Shown here piece by piece: positions 35,381 to 43,867 of a stretch of DNA of 64,000 nucleotides (its first letter is position 1; the number at the start of each line of letters is the position of its first letter). This DNA is from Paenibacillus artemisiicola (GTDB taxonomy: Bacteria; Bacillota; Bacilli; Paenibacillales; Paenibacillaceae), in NCBI RefSeq assembly GCF_017652985.1, contig NZ_JAGGDJ010000005.1:186001-250000 (forward strand). The letters are read 5' to 3'. Both the position numbers and the translations under genes were made by a program. The notes under the pieces are model-generated. The model worked only from the letters and a program-made list of their open reading frames with translations. It was not told where the DNA came from and ran no database searches.

Positions 35381-36558
35381 CGGGCGCGCCGCGGATCGCC
35401 GCGCGGAAAGGCAGGCGAAGCGGCGGAATGACCGCCGCCAAACGAAGACGCCGCAGAGGCGCGCGGGCGGGGAGCGCCAAGCACCCGGGCGCCGTCGCCG
35501 GCTTCCGGTCGGGCTGGGAGCACGGGCACTGGTTCGGGCGCTGCGAGGCCGCGCTGCAGGGCATCGTCCAGCCGCCGCCGCCGCTGAAGCAGGCGCATGT
35601 CCTGTTCGTGGCGACGGGGAAGGGCTTCCCGTATTCGCCTCTCGACGTGGCGATCGCCGACTCGTTCCGGGGCCAAGTGACGCAGCTGACGATCACGGAC
35701 ACGAAGCAGCCCGTCGCCGACCTGGCCCTGCGCATCCGGCCGGACGTCGTCATCGTGCTCGACGGCCTGGAATTCGACGTCGCGCAGGTGGACCGCATGC
35801 GGGAAGCCGGCATCCGCACGGCGATCTGGTTCACGGACGACCCGTACTACACGGACATTACGTCCCGGCTGGCCCCGCACTACGACGTCGTCTTCACGCT
35901 GGAGCTGGTCTGCGTCGACTATTACCGGCAGCTCGGCTGCGCGAACGTGCATTATTTGCCGCTCGGGATGGACCCCGCGTCCTTCCGGCCGCGCAACCCG
36001 GAGCGCGCCCAGCGCCACGAGGTCTGCTTTATCGGTTCGGCTTATTGGGGCCGGGTCGCGATCTTCGATCAGGTGACCCGGTATCTCGCGTCCCGGGATA
36101 CGCATATTTCCGGCATCTGGTGGGAGCGGCTCAAGGATTTTCGCCTCATCTCCCCCAAGATCGAGCTCGGCCGCTGGATGGGACCGCTGGAGACGGCGGG
36201 CAATTACAACGGCGCCAAGATCGTCATCAACATGCACCGCTCCCCGTTCGACGAGACGTTCAACAACAACACCGGCGGCATCGGGGCGGTCTCGCCGAAC
36301 CCGCGCACGTTCGAAATCGCCGGGTGCGGTACGCTGCAGCTGACGGACGTCCGCAGCGACCTGGTCTCCTTCTACACGCCGGGCTACGACATCGTCACCT
36401 ACGAATCGCCGCAGGAAATGATAGAGAAGATCGACTATTACCTGAACCACGAGGAGGAGCGGCAGCTGATCGCCATGCGCGGCATGCTCCGCACGATGCG
36501 GGACCACACGTACGGCAAGCGGATCGAGCAGCTGCTCGGGCTGCTGTTTCCGGGATAA
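35374..36558 (+). CDS. CgeB-family glycosyltransferase with basic tail and G-Y tag (second of pair)
   Basis: A 394-residue paralogue of the preceding protein (shared blocks TAIWFTDDPYY, GCANVHYLPLGMD, YNGAKIVINMHR, RTFEIAGCGTLQLTD). Its N-terminus is basic (RIAARKGRRSGG ... KRRRRRGARAG, residues ~6-35) and is followed by the tag GFRSGWEHGHWFGRCEAAL (~48-66). ATG 35374 has GGAGG eight bases upstream and overlaps the previous stop, so it is preferred to ATG 35428. An insert with NNNTGGIGAVSPNP distinguishes it from its twin. Likely role: glycosylation of a spore-surface protein, sugar unknown. Confidence 0.85.
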   Translation: MVAGAPRIAARKGRRSGGMTAAKRRRRRGARAGSAKHPGAVAGFRSGWEHGHWFGRCEAALQGIVQPPPPLKQAHVLFVATGKGFPYSPLDVAIADSFRGQVTQLTITDTKQPVADLALRIRPDVVIVLDGLEFDVAQVDRMREAGIRTAIWFTDDPYYTDITSRLAPHYDVVFTLELVCVDYYRQLGCANVHYLPLGMDPASFRPRNPERAQRHEVCFIGSAYWGRVAIFDQVTRYLASRDTHISGIWWERLKDFRLISPKIELGRWMGPLETAGNYNGAKIVINMHRSPFDETFNNNTGGIGAVSPNPRTFEIAGCGTLQLTDVRSDLVSFYTPGYDIVTYESPQEMIEKIDYYLNHEEERQLIAMRGMLRTMRDHTYGKRIEQLLGLLFPG

Positions 36559-36562
36559 ACGG

Positions 36563-36587
36563 CCGTCCGGGACCGGCGCCCGGACGG
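36563..36587 (+). terminator. Hairpin after the CgeB pair
   Basis: Nine-base-pair GC-rich stem (36563-36571 with 36579-36587), followed 10 bases later by a short T run. A weak terminator that may only slow transcription into the next gene. Confidence 0.4.
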
Positions 36588-36712
36588 CGGGGCGCCATTT
36601 TGTGCGTTTGCTGGCGGTTCAAGTGTCGTGCCGCTTCAATCGCCTTCCAAATACTATATAAAAACTAGGTTCGAAGAGTAGAGCGATCCGGGACGGAGGT
36701 GAACGCCTGCCC

Positions 36713-38266
36713 GTGGCCAGCGCCAACGGGCGAGGCGGCCGTTTGAAGCAAACGAAGCCGAAGATGCTGTTGTTCTCGCACATTTGCAGTCCGCAGTACG
36801 TGACGGGTGCCGAGAAGCTGTTGTTGTTCATGATCCGCGAGCTCCTGCCGGTTTACGCCTGCACGCTCGTCGTGCCGACCGAAGGCGTCATCGCCGGCCA
36901 TGCCCGCAAGCTCGGCGTGCCGGTCATCGTGCAGGACATTCCGCTCGTCGTCCCGCTCTACCTGGCGCTCCCGCACCTGCACGAGGAGCTCGCCGCGAAG
37001 CTGCGGGAGCCGGCCTGGGGCGGGCTGATCCGGCTGCTGCTCCGGGAGCAGCCGCAGGTCGTCCTCGTCAACACCTGCGTCCATCCGCTGCCGGCCATCG
37101 CCGGCAAGGCGCTCGGCATCCCGGTCGTCTGGTCGGCGATGGAAGCGATCTGCGAAACGCCGCACACGGCGGCGTCGGCCGCGCTGATCGAGGCGCACGC
37201 CGACTTCGTGCTCGGCATCTCCGAGACGACGCTCGCGCCGCTGCGCACGCCGGGGCTGCTGCCGAAGACGACGCTCATTCCGCCTTCCTGGCACCAGGCG
37301 GAGCTGCAGCCGGAAGGCTGGACCCGGCATCGCGCCAACCGCCGGCGGCAATTCGGCTTCGCGGAGCACGAGCGCGTGGTCGGCTACATCTCCTCGTCCA
37401 TCTTCGAGGGCAAGGGGCTCGAGCATTTCATGCAGATGGCCGTCCGGACCTCCGCCGTCCATCCGCATGCCCGGTACCTGATCGTCGGCAATCCCGTCGA
37501 CGCGCCGTACTTCGAGCGATGCCTCGGCATCGCGCGGGAAGCCGGCGTGCTGGACCGGTTCCGGTGGCTCCGGTTCGAGGAGCAGGTGGCGACGGTATAT
37601 CCCGCCATGGATCTCCTCGTCGTGCCGAGCCTGATGGCCGAGGGTTTCGGGATGACCGCGCTCGAGGGGATGGCGTGCGGCAAGCCGGTCGTCGTCTACG
37701 GGTCCGGCGGCCTTGCCGAGATCGGCCAGGCGACGGGTAACGCCGCCTACGTCGCGCCGACGGGCGATTACGACGGCCTCGCGGGCCGCGTGTCGTCCCT
37801 GCTCGCCGACGAAGCGCTGCTGCAGGCGGCCGGCGCGCAGAACGCCCGCGAGGCGCAGGCGGTATACGGCATCGCCGCGTACCGGGAGCGGCTGCGCCGG
37901 TTCCTCGACGTCCTGAAGCTGCAGGCGCCGCGGCTCCCGCGCACCGTCAAGGGCAGCGGCCCGGCGATCTACCTGCTCGAGCGCGCCGGCCTGCTGCGGC
38001 CGTTCCGGACGATGGCGGCGTTCGCCGCCGTCGGCTACCGGCCCGAGGACGTGCGGCTCGTGCCGGACGCCTTCCTCGCCGGCCTGCCGCTCGGCGAGCC
38101 GATCGGCGATGCGCCGCGGACGGCGCGGCGGTCGCGCAAGCATCGGCGGACCCGCCGCGGGCCGCGCGGACGCCGCGGGAGCAAGCTCCGTCGCGGCCGC
38201 CGGGCGGGGAAGGCGCGCCGCGGCAAGCCGGCCGGCGGCCGGAAGAAGCGGCGCCGCGCCTCGTAG
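36713..38266 (+). CDS. Family 4 glycosyltransferase with basic C-terminal tail
   Basis: A 517-residue retaining GT4. Residues ~18-370: MLLFSHICSPQYVTGAEKLL (acceptor domain start), GYISSSIFEGKGLEHFMQM, and EGFGMTALEGMACGKPVVVYG (EX7E motif) in the donor domain. Residues ~395-455 form an extra domain containing RPEDVRLVPDAFLAGLPLGEP. The last ~50 residues are almost all Arg/Lys/Gly (RGRRGSKLRRGRRAGKARRG). It is the only cluster protein with the basic tail at the C-terminus. GTG 36713 is 13 bases from GGAGG, a long spacing; a CTG at 36707 is better spaced but unusual. Confidence 0.82.
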   Translation: MASANGRGGRLKQTKPKMLLFSHICSPQYVTGAEKLLLFMIRELLPVYACTLVVPTEGVIAGHARKLGVPVIVQDIPLVVPLYLALPHLHEELAAKLREPAWGGLIRLLLREQPQVVLVNTCVHPLPAIAGKALGIPVVWSAMEAICETPHTAASAALIEAHADFVLGISETTLAPLRTPGLLPKTTLIPPSWHQAELQPEGWTRHRANRRRQFGFAEHERVVGYISSSIFEGKGLEHFMQMAVRTSAVHPHARYLIVGNPVDAPYFERCLGIAREAGVLDRFRWLRFEEQVATVYPAMDLLVVPSLMAEGFGMTALEGMACGKPVVVYGSGGLAEIGQATGNAAYVAPTGDYDGLAGRVSSLLADEALLQAAGAQNAREAQAVYGIAAYRERLRRFLDVLKLQAPRLPRTVKGSGPAIYLLERAGLLRPFRTMAAFAAVGYRPEDVRLVPDAFLAGLPLGEPIGDAPRTARRSRKHRRTRRGPRGRRGSKLRRGRRAGKARRGKPAGGRKKRRRAS

Positions 38267-38307
38267 GCGGAAAGCGGCACGCACATTACACCGAAGGAGG
38301 AAACATT

Positions 38308-39405
38308 TTGCGCGTCGTAACGATTTTGGGCACGCGGCCGGAGATCATCCGCCTCAGCCTCATCATTCAAAAGCTGGATGCGCTCGCCGAAAAGCACGTG
38401 CTCGTCCATACGGGGCAGAACTTCTCGCCTTCCCTCTCGGACGTGTTCTTCCGCGAGCTGGGGCTGCGGCAGCCGGATGTGCTGCTCACGGACGCGAAGC
38501 AGACGCTCGGCGGCCAGCTGTCCGTCATGTTCGCGGAGACGGAGCGGGTGCTGACGGCGCACGAGCCGGACGTGGTGCTGCTGCTCGGCGACACGAACAG
38601 CGCGCTCTGCGCGATCGTCGCCGAACGGATGGGCATTCCGGTCGTGCACATGGAAGCCGGCAACCGCTGCTACGATCTCGCGGTGCCCGAGGAGAAGAAC
38701 CGCCGCGTCATCGACGCGATCTCGTCGATCAACATGCCGTATACGCCGTACAGCAAGGGCAATCTGCTGCGGGAAGGCTTCCCGAGCAACCGGATCGTGC
38801 AGACGGGCAATCCCATTCACGAGGTCATCGAGCATTACAAGCCGCGGATCGACGCGAGCGACGTGCTGGAACGGATGGGCCTCGCCCCCGGCGAGTACGT
38901 GCTCGTCACCGCGCACCGCGCGGAGAACGTGGACGCGCCGGAGCGGCTGGCCGGCATCCTGGAAGGGTTGAACCGCGTGGCGCGGCGCTTCGGCAAGCGC
39001 GTGATCTGCAGCGTCCATCCGCGGACGCGGTCCCGGATCGACGCCGGCACGGTGCAAGTCGAGATGGAGGAACGGGTGGAGTTTTACGAGCCGATGGGAT
39101 TTTTCGATTTCGTCCGGCTGGAGTGGCACGCGCTGCTCGCCATCACGGACAGCGGCACGGTCCAGGAGGAATGCTGCCTCTTCGGCGTGCCGACGGTGAC
39201 GATCCGGACGACGACGGAACGGCCGGAGACGGTCGACTGCGGCAGCAACGTCGTCTGCGGCCTGCAGCCGCAGCGGATCGAGGAAGCGGCGGCGGTCATG
39301 ACGGCGCTGCCCGCGAAGTGGGACTGTCCGGAGGGGTACTTGGCCGGCGGCGTATCGGATAAAGTGGTTAAATTTCTGCTTGGAGGGAAATGGCATGTTT
39401 ACTAA
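38308..39405 (+). CDS. UDP-N-acetylglucosamine 2-epimerase family (FnlC/CapG-like)
   Basis: A 365-residue GT-B-fold non-hydrolysing epimerase. LGTRPEIIRLS at the N-terminus, LLGDTNSALCA (~90-100), VTAHRAENVD (~194-203) and TDSGTVQEE (~270-278) are the active-site blocks. The variant MEAGNRCYD ... VPEEKNRRVIDAISSINMPYT is characteristic of the FnlC/CapG/WbjD subgroup, which makes UDP-L-FucNAc from the L-talo isomer, and differs from WecB. TTG 38308 has GGAGGAAA upstream. Together with the next two genes it forms a likely three-step route from UDP-GlcNAc. Overlaps the next gene by 11 bp. Confidence 0.88.
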   Translation: MRVVTILGTRPEIIRLSLIIQKLDALAEKHVLVHTGQNFSPSLSDVFFRELGLRQPDVLLTDAKQTLGGQLSVMFAETERVLTAHEPDVVLLLGDTNSALCAIVAERMGIPVVHMEAGNRCYDLAVPEEKNRRVIDAISSINMPYTPYSKGNLLREGFPSNRIVQTGNPIHEVIEHYKPRIDASDVLERMGLAPGEYVLVTAHRAENVDAPERLAGILEGLNRVARRFGKRVICSVHPRTRSRIDAGTVQVEMEERVEFYEPMGFFDFVRLEWHALLAITDSGTVQEECCLFGVPTVTIRTTTERPETVDCGSNVVCGLQPQRIEEAAAVMTALPAKWDCPEGYLAGGVSDKVVKFLLGGKWHVY

Positions 39406-40378
39406 TCAGCGCATTCTGGTCACCGGGGGAACGGGGTCCTGGGGTTACGAATTGATTCGCCAGCTGCTGCCTCAGCAGCCCAAACAAATCATCGTGTTCT
39501 CCCGCAACGAATCCAGCCAGGTGGCCATGAGCCGTTCGTTCGAAGATCCGCGCCTCAGCTTCTGCATCGGGGACATCCGCGACAAGGAAGCGCTCATGCG
39601 GGCGTGCGAGCGGGTGGATTACGTGTTCCATCTGGCGGCGCTGAAGCATGTGCCCGTGTGCGAGGATCAGCCGTACGAAGCGCTCAAGACGAACGTGATC
39701 GGCACCCAAAACGTCATCGAAGCCGCCATCGCGAACAACGTCAAGCGCGTCATCTACATCTCGACCGATAAGGCGGCGAACCCGTCCAATTTCTACGGCA
39801 TGACGAAAGCGATCGGCGAGAAGCTCATCGTGTACGCCAACCTGCTGAATTCCGATACGACCTTCGTCTGCGTGCGCGGCGGCAACGTTCTCGGCACGAA
39901 CGGCAGCGTCGTGCATCTGTTCACGAACCAGATCCGCGCGAAGCGGCAGGTGCGCATCACCGACATGCGGATGACGCGCTTCTTCCTGACGCTGCAGGAC
40001 GCCATCACGCTGCTGTTCAAGGCGTCGCAAGAAAGCGTCGGCGGGGAAATCTTCGTCATGACGATGCCGACCTGCCGCATCGTCGACTTGGCCGCGGTAC
40101 TGATGGAGGACATGGGCATCGACGCGGAGATGGTCGAGACCGGCACCCGCCCGGGCGAAAAAATCCACGAAATCCTGCTGACCGAGCACGAGAGCACGAC
40201 GACCGTCGCTTACGACGACGAATACCTCGTCATTCTGCCGACGATCGATATTCCGGGACTGCGCCAGCATTACGGCGCGCACGCGAAAGTGGACTTCGAC
40301 AGCTACTGCTCCAGCGAATCGCTGATGTCGAAGGACGAAATCCGCGCCATGCTCGTCAGAGGCGGGTTCCTGTCATGA
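39395..40378 (+). CDS. UDP-GlcNAc 4,6-dehydratase, CapE/FnlA-like
   Basis: A 327-residue extended SDR. Residues ~7-13 are the NAD-binding GGTGSWG; LAALKHVP, STDKAANPSNFYGMTK (YxxxK within it) and RGGNVLGTNGSVV are the family's catalytic and substrate blocks. CapE/FnlA converts UDP-GlcNAc into the 4-keto-6-deoxy L-talo intermediate by 4,6-dehydration plus epimerisation. ATG 39395 has GGAGGG upstream and is preferred to the in-frame start at 39380. It lies between the epimerase and reductase genes, overlapping both. Confidence 0.88.
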   Translation: MFTNQRILVTGGTGSWGYELIRQLLPQQPKQIIVFSRNESSQVAMSRSFEDPRLSFCIGDIRDKEALMRACERVDYVFHLAALKHVPVCEDQPYEALKTNVIGTQNVIEAAIANNVKRVIYISTDKAANPSNFYGMTKAIGEKLIVYANLLNSDTTFVCVRGGNVLGTNGSVVHLFTNQIRAKRQVRITDMRMTRFFLTLQDAITLLFKASQESVGGEIFVMTMPTCRIVDLAAVLMEDMGIDAEMVETGTRPGEKIHEILLTEHESTTTVAYDDEYLVILPTIDIPGLRQHYGAHAKVDFDSYCSSESLMSKDEIRAMLVRGGFLS

Positions 40379-41208
40379 AGCTGCTGATTATCGGGGGGAA
40401 CGGAATGGCGGGTCACTTGATGATCCGCTATTTCTGGGAAACGCACCCGGAGCACGAGGTCGTCTATACGACGCGGCGGGCGGACGGCCAAGGCGGCCTC
40501 GCGCTCGACGCGTCCGACGCGGAAGCGACGGCCGCCCTCGTCCGGGCGGTCCGTCCGGACGTCATCGTCAACGCGGCGGGCGTGCTGAACCAGGACGCGG
40601 AGGCGCATCCGGTCCGGGCCTACCTCGTGAACGGCCTGCTGCCGCACTGGCTGCGCTATGCGGCGGACGACATCGGCGCGCGCGTCGTGCATATCAGCTC
40701 GGACTGCGTGTTCAGCGGCGAGCGGGGGGCGTACGCGGAGAGCGACCACCCGGACGGCACGTCGGTGTACGCGCGCTCGAAAGCGCTCGGCGAAATGACG
40801 TACGGCCGGCATCTGACGATCCGCACGTCGATCATCGGGCCGGAGATCCGGACGCAGGGCATCGGTCTGCTGAAATGGTTCATGGCGCAGAGCGGGACGG
40901 TGAAAGGATACGCGAACGTATTCTGGAACGGCGTGACGACGCTGGAGCTGGCGAAGGCGGTCGCGTACGCCTTGGAACATCCCGAGATCGGCGGCCTCGT
41001 GCACTTGACGGCGAGCGAGTCGGTCAATAAGCTGACGCTGCTGCTGCTGTTCCAGGCGGCGTTCGAGAAGGAGGACGTCCGGATCGTCTCCGACGACGCG
41101 ATCCGGATCGATCGGACGCTCGTCGCGACGCGGAAGGATTGGAAATACCGGACGACGGGGTACATCCCGATGCTCGACGAGCTGTCGCAGTGGATGAAAC
41201 GCGCATGA
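40375..41208 (+). CDS. RmlD/CapF-like sugar-nucleotide reductase
   Basis: A 277-residue NAD(P)-dependent SDR: GGNGMAGHLM (3-13 region), VNAAGVLNQDAEA, HISSDCVFSGERG, and VYARSKALGE, with YxxxK catalytic pair. It resembles RmlD and the N-terminal reductase half of CapF/FnlB/WbjC, which reduces the 4-keto intermediate in UDP-L-FucNAc synthesis. CapF is ~370 residues with a C-terminal cupin; that domain is missing here, so the stereochemistry of the product (L-FucNAc, L-PneNAc or L-QuiNAc series) is unsure. It overlaps both neighbours by ATGA. Confidence 0.85.
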   Translation: MKLLIIGGNGMAGHLMIRYFWETHPEHEVVYTTRRADGQGGLALDASDAEATAALVRAVRPDVIVNAAGVLNQDAEAHPVRAYLVNGLLPHWLRYAADDIGARVVHISSDCVFSGERGAYAESDHPDGTSVYARSKALGEMTYGRHLTIRTSIIGPEIRTQGIGLLKWFMAQSGTVKGYANVFWNGVTTLELAKAVAYALEHPEIGGLVHLTASESVNKLTLLLLFQAAFEKEDVRIVSDDAIRIDRTLVATRKDWKYRTTGYIPMLDELSQWMKRA

Positions 41209-42185
41209 GCGGGCCGCGCCTGCTCGTGACGGGCGCGGGCGGGTTTTGCGGAGAGCATGCGTGCCGCCATTTCGCCGCGCTCGGCTGGCGCGTCGTCGCC
41301 GCGGTGCGCCGGCTGCCGGAAGCGGGGGCGCCGGAGCGGGCTTGGCTCGGTGCCGCCGAAGCCGTGCTCGCCTGCGACCTCGCCTCGCGAGCCGAGACGG
41401 AGGCGCTCGTGGCGGACGCGGAGCCGGATTACGTGCTCCATCTGGCGGGGGCCAACGCGGTCGGCGCCTCTTGGAGCGACCCCGCCGCGGTGCTGCAGAG
41501 CAACGTGATGGGCACGGTGCATTTGCTCGAAGGCGTGCGGCGGCGCGGCAAGCCGTGCCGCGTCCTGGTGGCGGGCTCCCTGCTGCGCTTCCCGACAGCC
41601 GTTCCCGGCGGGCCGGACGGTGCGGGCGGCGTCGTCGGCGCCGAGGGAGACGGGGCAAAGCCGCAGCATCCGTATGCCTTGAGCAAGACGATGCAGGTGC
41701 TCGTCGCGCGGAGCTGGGCGTCGCTGTTCGGCTTGGAGGTGCTCGTGGCGGAGCCGTCGAACCTGATCGGCCCCGGACGCTCGGGCGGCCTGTGCGGCCT
41801 GCTCGCGCGCTACGCGGCGGCCGCGGAGCGCGCGGCAGCGGAGGGCGGGCCGGCGCCGGCGCCGTTTCGCTTCTCTTCGCGGACCGAGCGCCGCGACCTG
41901 CTCGACGTGCGCGACGCCGTCGCCGCGTACGAGACGCTGCTCCGCGCCGGCGAGAGCGGCCGCGCGTATGCCGTGGCGTCCGGCGCCATGCGGACGCTCG
42001 GCGAAATCGCGGGCGTCTTCGGGGAACTGGCGCGGGTGCCGCTCCCCTGGGAATTCGGCGATTCGGACGCCGCGTCGCCCGCGCCGGCGGACCCGGCGGC
42101 GGTCGTTGCGCTCGGCTGGGCGCCGCGGCACGCGCTGCGGACGTCGCTGCGGGACGCGCTGGAGGACGCGCGGTCGCGGCGCTGA
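41205..42185 (+). CDS. NAD-dependent sugar epimerase/dehydratase (Rmd/GMD-like SDR)
   Basis: A 326-residue extended SDR. TGAGGFCGEHA is the nucleotide-binding loop (~8-18), then LAGANAVGASWSDPAAVLQSN, with the N-x-x-G-T block typical of GDP-4-keto-6-deoxymannose reductases, then the catalytic Tyr and Lys in YALSK. RRDLLDVRDAVAAYETLL is the conserved late block. It probably makes a second activated deoxy sugar. The cluster has no clear manA/manC or gmd, so the substrate is unknown. ATG 41205 overlaps the previous stop. Confidence 0.78.
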   Translation: MSGPRLLVTGAGGFCGEHACRHFAALGWRVVAAVRRLPEAGAPERAWLGAAEAVLACDLASRAETEALVADAEPDYVLHLAGANAVGASWSDPAAVLQSNVMGTVHLLEGVRRRGKPCRVLVAGSLLRFPTAVPGGPDGAGGVVGAEGDGAKPQHPYALSKTMQVLVARSWASLFGLEVLVAEPSNLIGPGRSGGLCGLLARYAAAAERAAAEGGPAPAPFRFSSRTERRDLLDVRDAVAAYETLLRAGESGRAYAVASGAMRTLGEIAGVFGELARVPLPWEFGDSDAASPAPADPAAVVALGWAPRHALRTSLRDALEDARSRR

Positions 42186-42240
42186 GGCCGGCGGCCGCGC
42201 TCGTCCGCGTACGGGAGATAGTTTGAAGGAGGGAACGAAG

Positions 42241-43035
42241 ATGGGATCGAATGCCGGCAAGCCGCTCGTCACGATCGTCATTCCGTTCTATAACGATCCG
42301 TACTTGGCGGAGGCGATCGAGAGCGCGCTCGGGCAGACGTACGGCGAGACCGAGATCATCGTCGTCGACGACGGCTCGACGAAGCACCAGGAGCAGCTAC
42401 GGCGATACGAGGGCCGCGTGCATTACGTCGGCAAGGCGAACGGCGGCACGGCGAGCGCGCTGAACGCCGGCTTTCGCCTCGCAAGCGGCAAGTACGTGGC
42501 GTGGCTCAGCTCCGACGACCGGTTTTACCCGGACAAAATCAAACGGCAGGTCGAGGCGATGGAGCGCACGGGCTTCCAGATCAGCCACACCGGGTTCGAC
42601 GTTCTCGACGGCCGCGGCAAAATGACCGAGTTCGACGTCATTCCGCCGGGCCTCGAGCAGGGACAGTTTTACCGGGCGTTCCGGACCTCCAACCCCGTGA
42701 ACGGCTGCACGGTCGTCATGACCAAGGAGCTGTTCGACCGCATCGGTCCCTTCGACGAGTCGCGCCGCTACACGCACGACCTCGACTATTGGTTCCGCGT
42801 CCTGCTCGCGGGCGTGCCGTTCCTGCTGTTGCCGGAGCCGCTCTGCGCTTATCGGCGCCACGAGGCGATGGGCACGGTGAAGCACGGCGAGGCGGTCGCG
42901 CTGGAGACGAAGGACACGTTCGCGAAGTACGCGGCGCGCTGGGAGACGTACTTGAAGCGGCTGGGCCTGTTTCCGCGGACGGCGTCGCAGCCGTCCCGGA
43001 AGCGGACGGCCGGCCAGCGCGGCGCGCAGCGCTGA
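42241..43035 (+). CDS. Family 2 glycosyltransferase
   Basis: A 264-residue inverting GT2: VTIVIPFYNDPYLAEAIESA, IIVVDDGSTKHQE, AWLSSDDRFYPDKI (SDD metal motif), CTVVMTKELFDRIG, and YTHDLDYWFRVLL (catalytic region). It is closely related to the enzyme on the minus strand at 53688-54404 (shared GKANGGT, ASGKYVAWLSSDDRF and PVNGCTV). GAAGGAGGG precedes ATG 42241. The C-terminus has a short basic tail (RKRTAGQRGAQR). It is followed by a strong terminator and ends the sugar operon. Confidence 0.88.
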   Translation: MGSNAGKPLVTIVIPFYNDPYLAEAIESALGQTYGETEIIVVDDGSTKHQEQLRRYEGRVHYVGKANGGTASALNAGFRLASGKYVAWLSSDDRFYPDKIKRQVEAMERTGFQISHTGFDVLDGRGKMTEFDVIPPGLEQGQFYRAFRTSNPVNGCTVVMTKELFDRIGPFDESRRYTHDLDYWFRVLLAGVPFLLLPEPLCAYRRHEAMGTVKHGEAVALETKDTFAKYAARWETYLKRLGLFPRTASQPSRKRTAGQRGAQR

Positions 43036-43051
43036 GGGCGCGGGGGAAACG

Positions 43052-43089
43052 AAAAGCCGGGCGTCGCGAATTGCGATGCCCGGCTTTTT
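43052..43089 (+). terminator. Rho-independent terminator closing the sugar operon
   Basis: Sixteen-base arms (A4 then GCCGGGC... with its complement ending T5) pair with one G-U, 17 bp after the stop of the last glycosyltransferase. Confidence 0.88.
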
Positions 43090-43217
43090 CGGCTGGCGGC
43101 TTATGTTTGAGTCGTTGGAAGGCGGACAGGCAGTCCGGCCGGATGCGAGACGGCGCGTTTACGCGCCCGAGAAGGCGTCCAGGTAACCTTCATCGATCCG
43201 GGGGTTGGCGCAGCTAG

Positions 43218-43770
43218 CGATGGGGAAGGTAATCTAGCAACCTACCTAGCCTCGAGCATGCGCGTTTCGCGACCAGGAAGGTGACCGGGTACCCTACATC
43301 CCCACAAATCCGCGCAGTCCGGGGCCAAGAAGGCGATCTAGTAACCTACCTAGCCTCGAATCTGGCCGTTTCACACCTAGGAAGGTAACCGGGTAACCTA
43401 CATCGCCATAAATCCGCGCAGTTCGCGGCCAAGAAGGTGATCTAGTAACCTACCTAGCCTCGAGCATACGCGTTTCGCGACCAGGAAGGTGACCGGGTAA
43501 CCTACATCGCCATAAATCCGCGCAGTCCACGGCCAAGAAGGTGATCTAGTAACCTACCTAGCCTCGGATCTGGCCGTTATCACCTAAGAAGGTGACCAGA
43601 TACCCTACATCCCCATAAATCCGCGCAGTCCGCGGCCAAGAAGGTGGTCTAGCAACCTACCTAGCCTCGAGCATGCGCGTTTCGCGACCAGGAAGGTGAC
43701 CGGGTACCCTACATCGCCATAAATCCGCGCAGTTCGCGGCCAAGAAGGCGATCAAGCAACCTACGTAGAA
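43218..43770. repeat. 104-bp tandem repeat array, about 5 copies
   Basis: The ATCTAG-type anchor (lightly varied) recurs at 43232, 43336, 43440, 43544, 43647 and 43751, a 104-bp period with one 103-bp unit. Each unit contains two related ~52-bp halves: one with AAGGTGATCTAGTAACCTAC, the other with AAGGTGACCGGGTAACCTAC. Copies differ at about 5-10% of bases. No reading frame or hairpin explains the conservation. Confidence 0.85.
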
Positions 43771-43867
43771 GCTGGCTTGTCCACTCGCACCATTGGGGCA
43801 ATCCAGCTCCTCCCCCGCTATAGCTGCTCCCTCGACGAACCGCCCAGCTAGCGCGCCCCCGCGCTCC

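Larger units (their letters stand above)
43036..43867. other. Gene-free region: terminator and 104-bp tandem array
   Basis: No gene is supported. The terminator at 43052-43089 and the array at 43218-43770 account for most of it; 43090-43217 shows nothing distinctive. Confidence 0.6.

Noticed and set aside
36649..36657. AATACTATA as a sigma-K -10 before the 36713 glycosyltransferase
   Set aside because: First base differs from CATANNNTA and no AC stands at the -35 distance; too weak to call.
43218..43770. CRISPR array
   Set aside because: Whole 104-bp units repeat; there are no unique spacers between short constant repeats and no cas genes.
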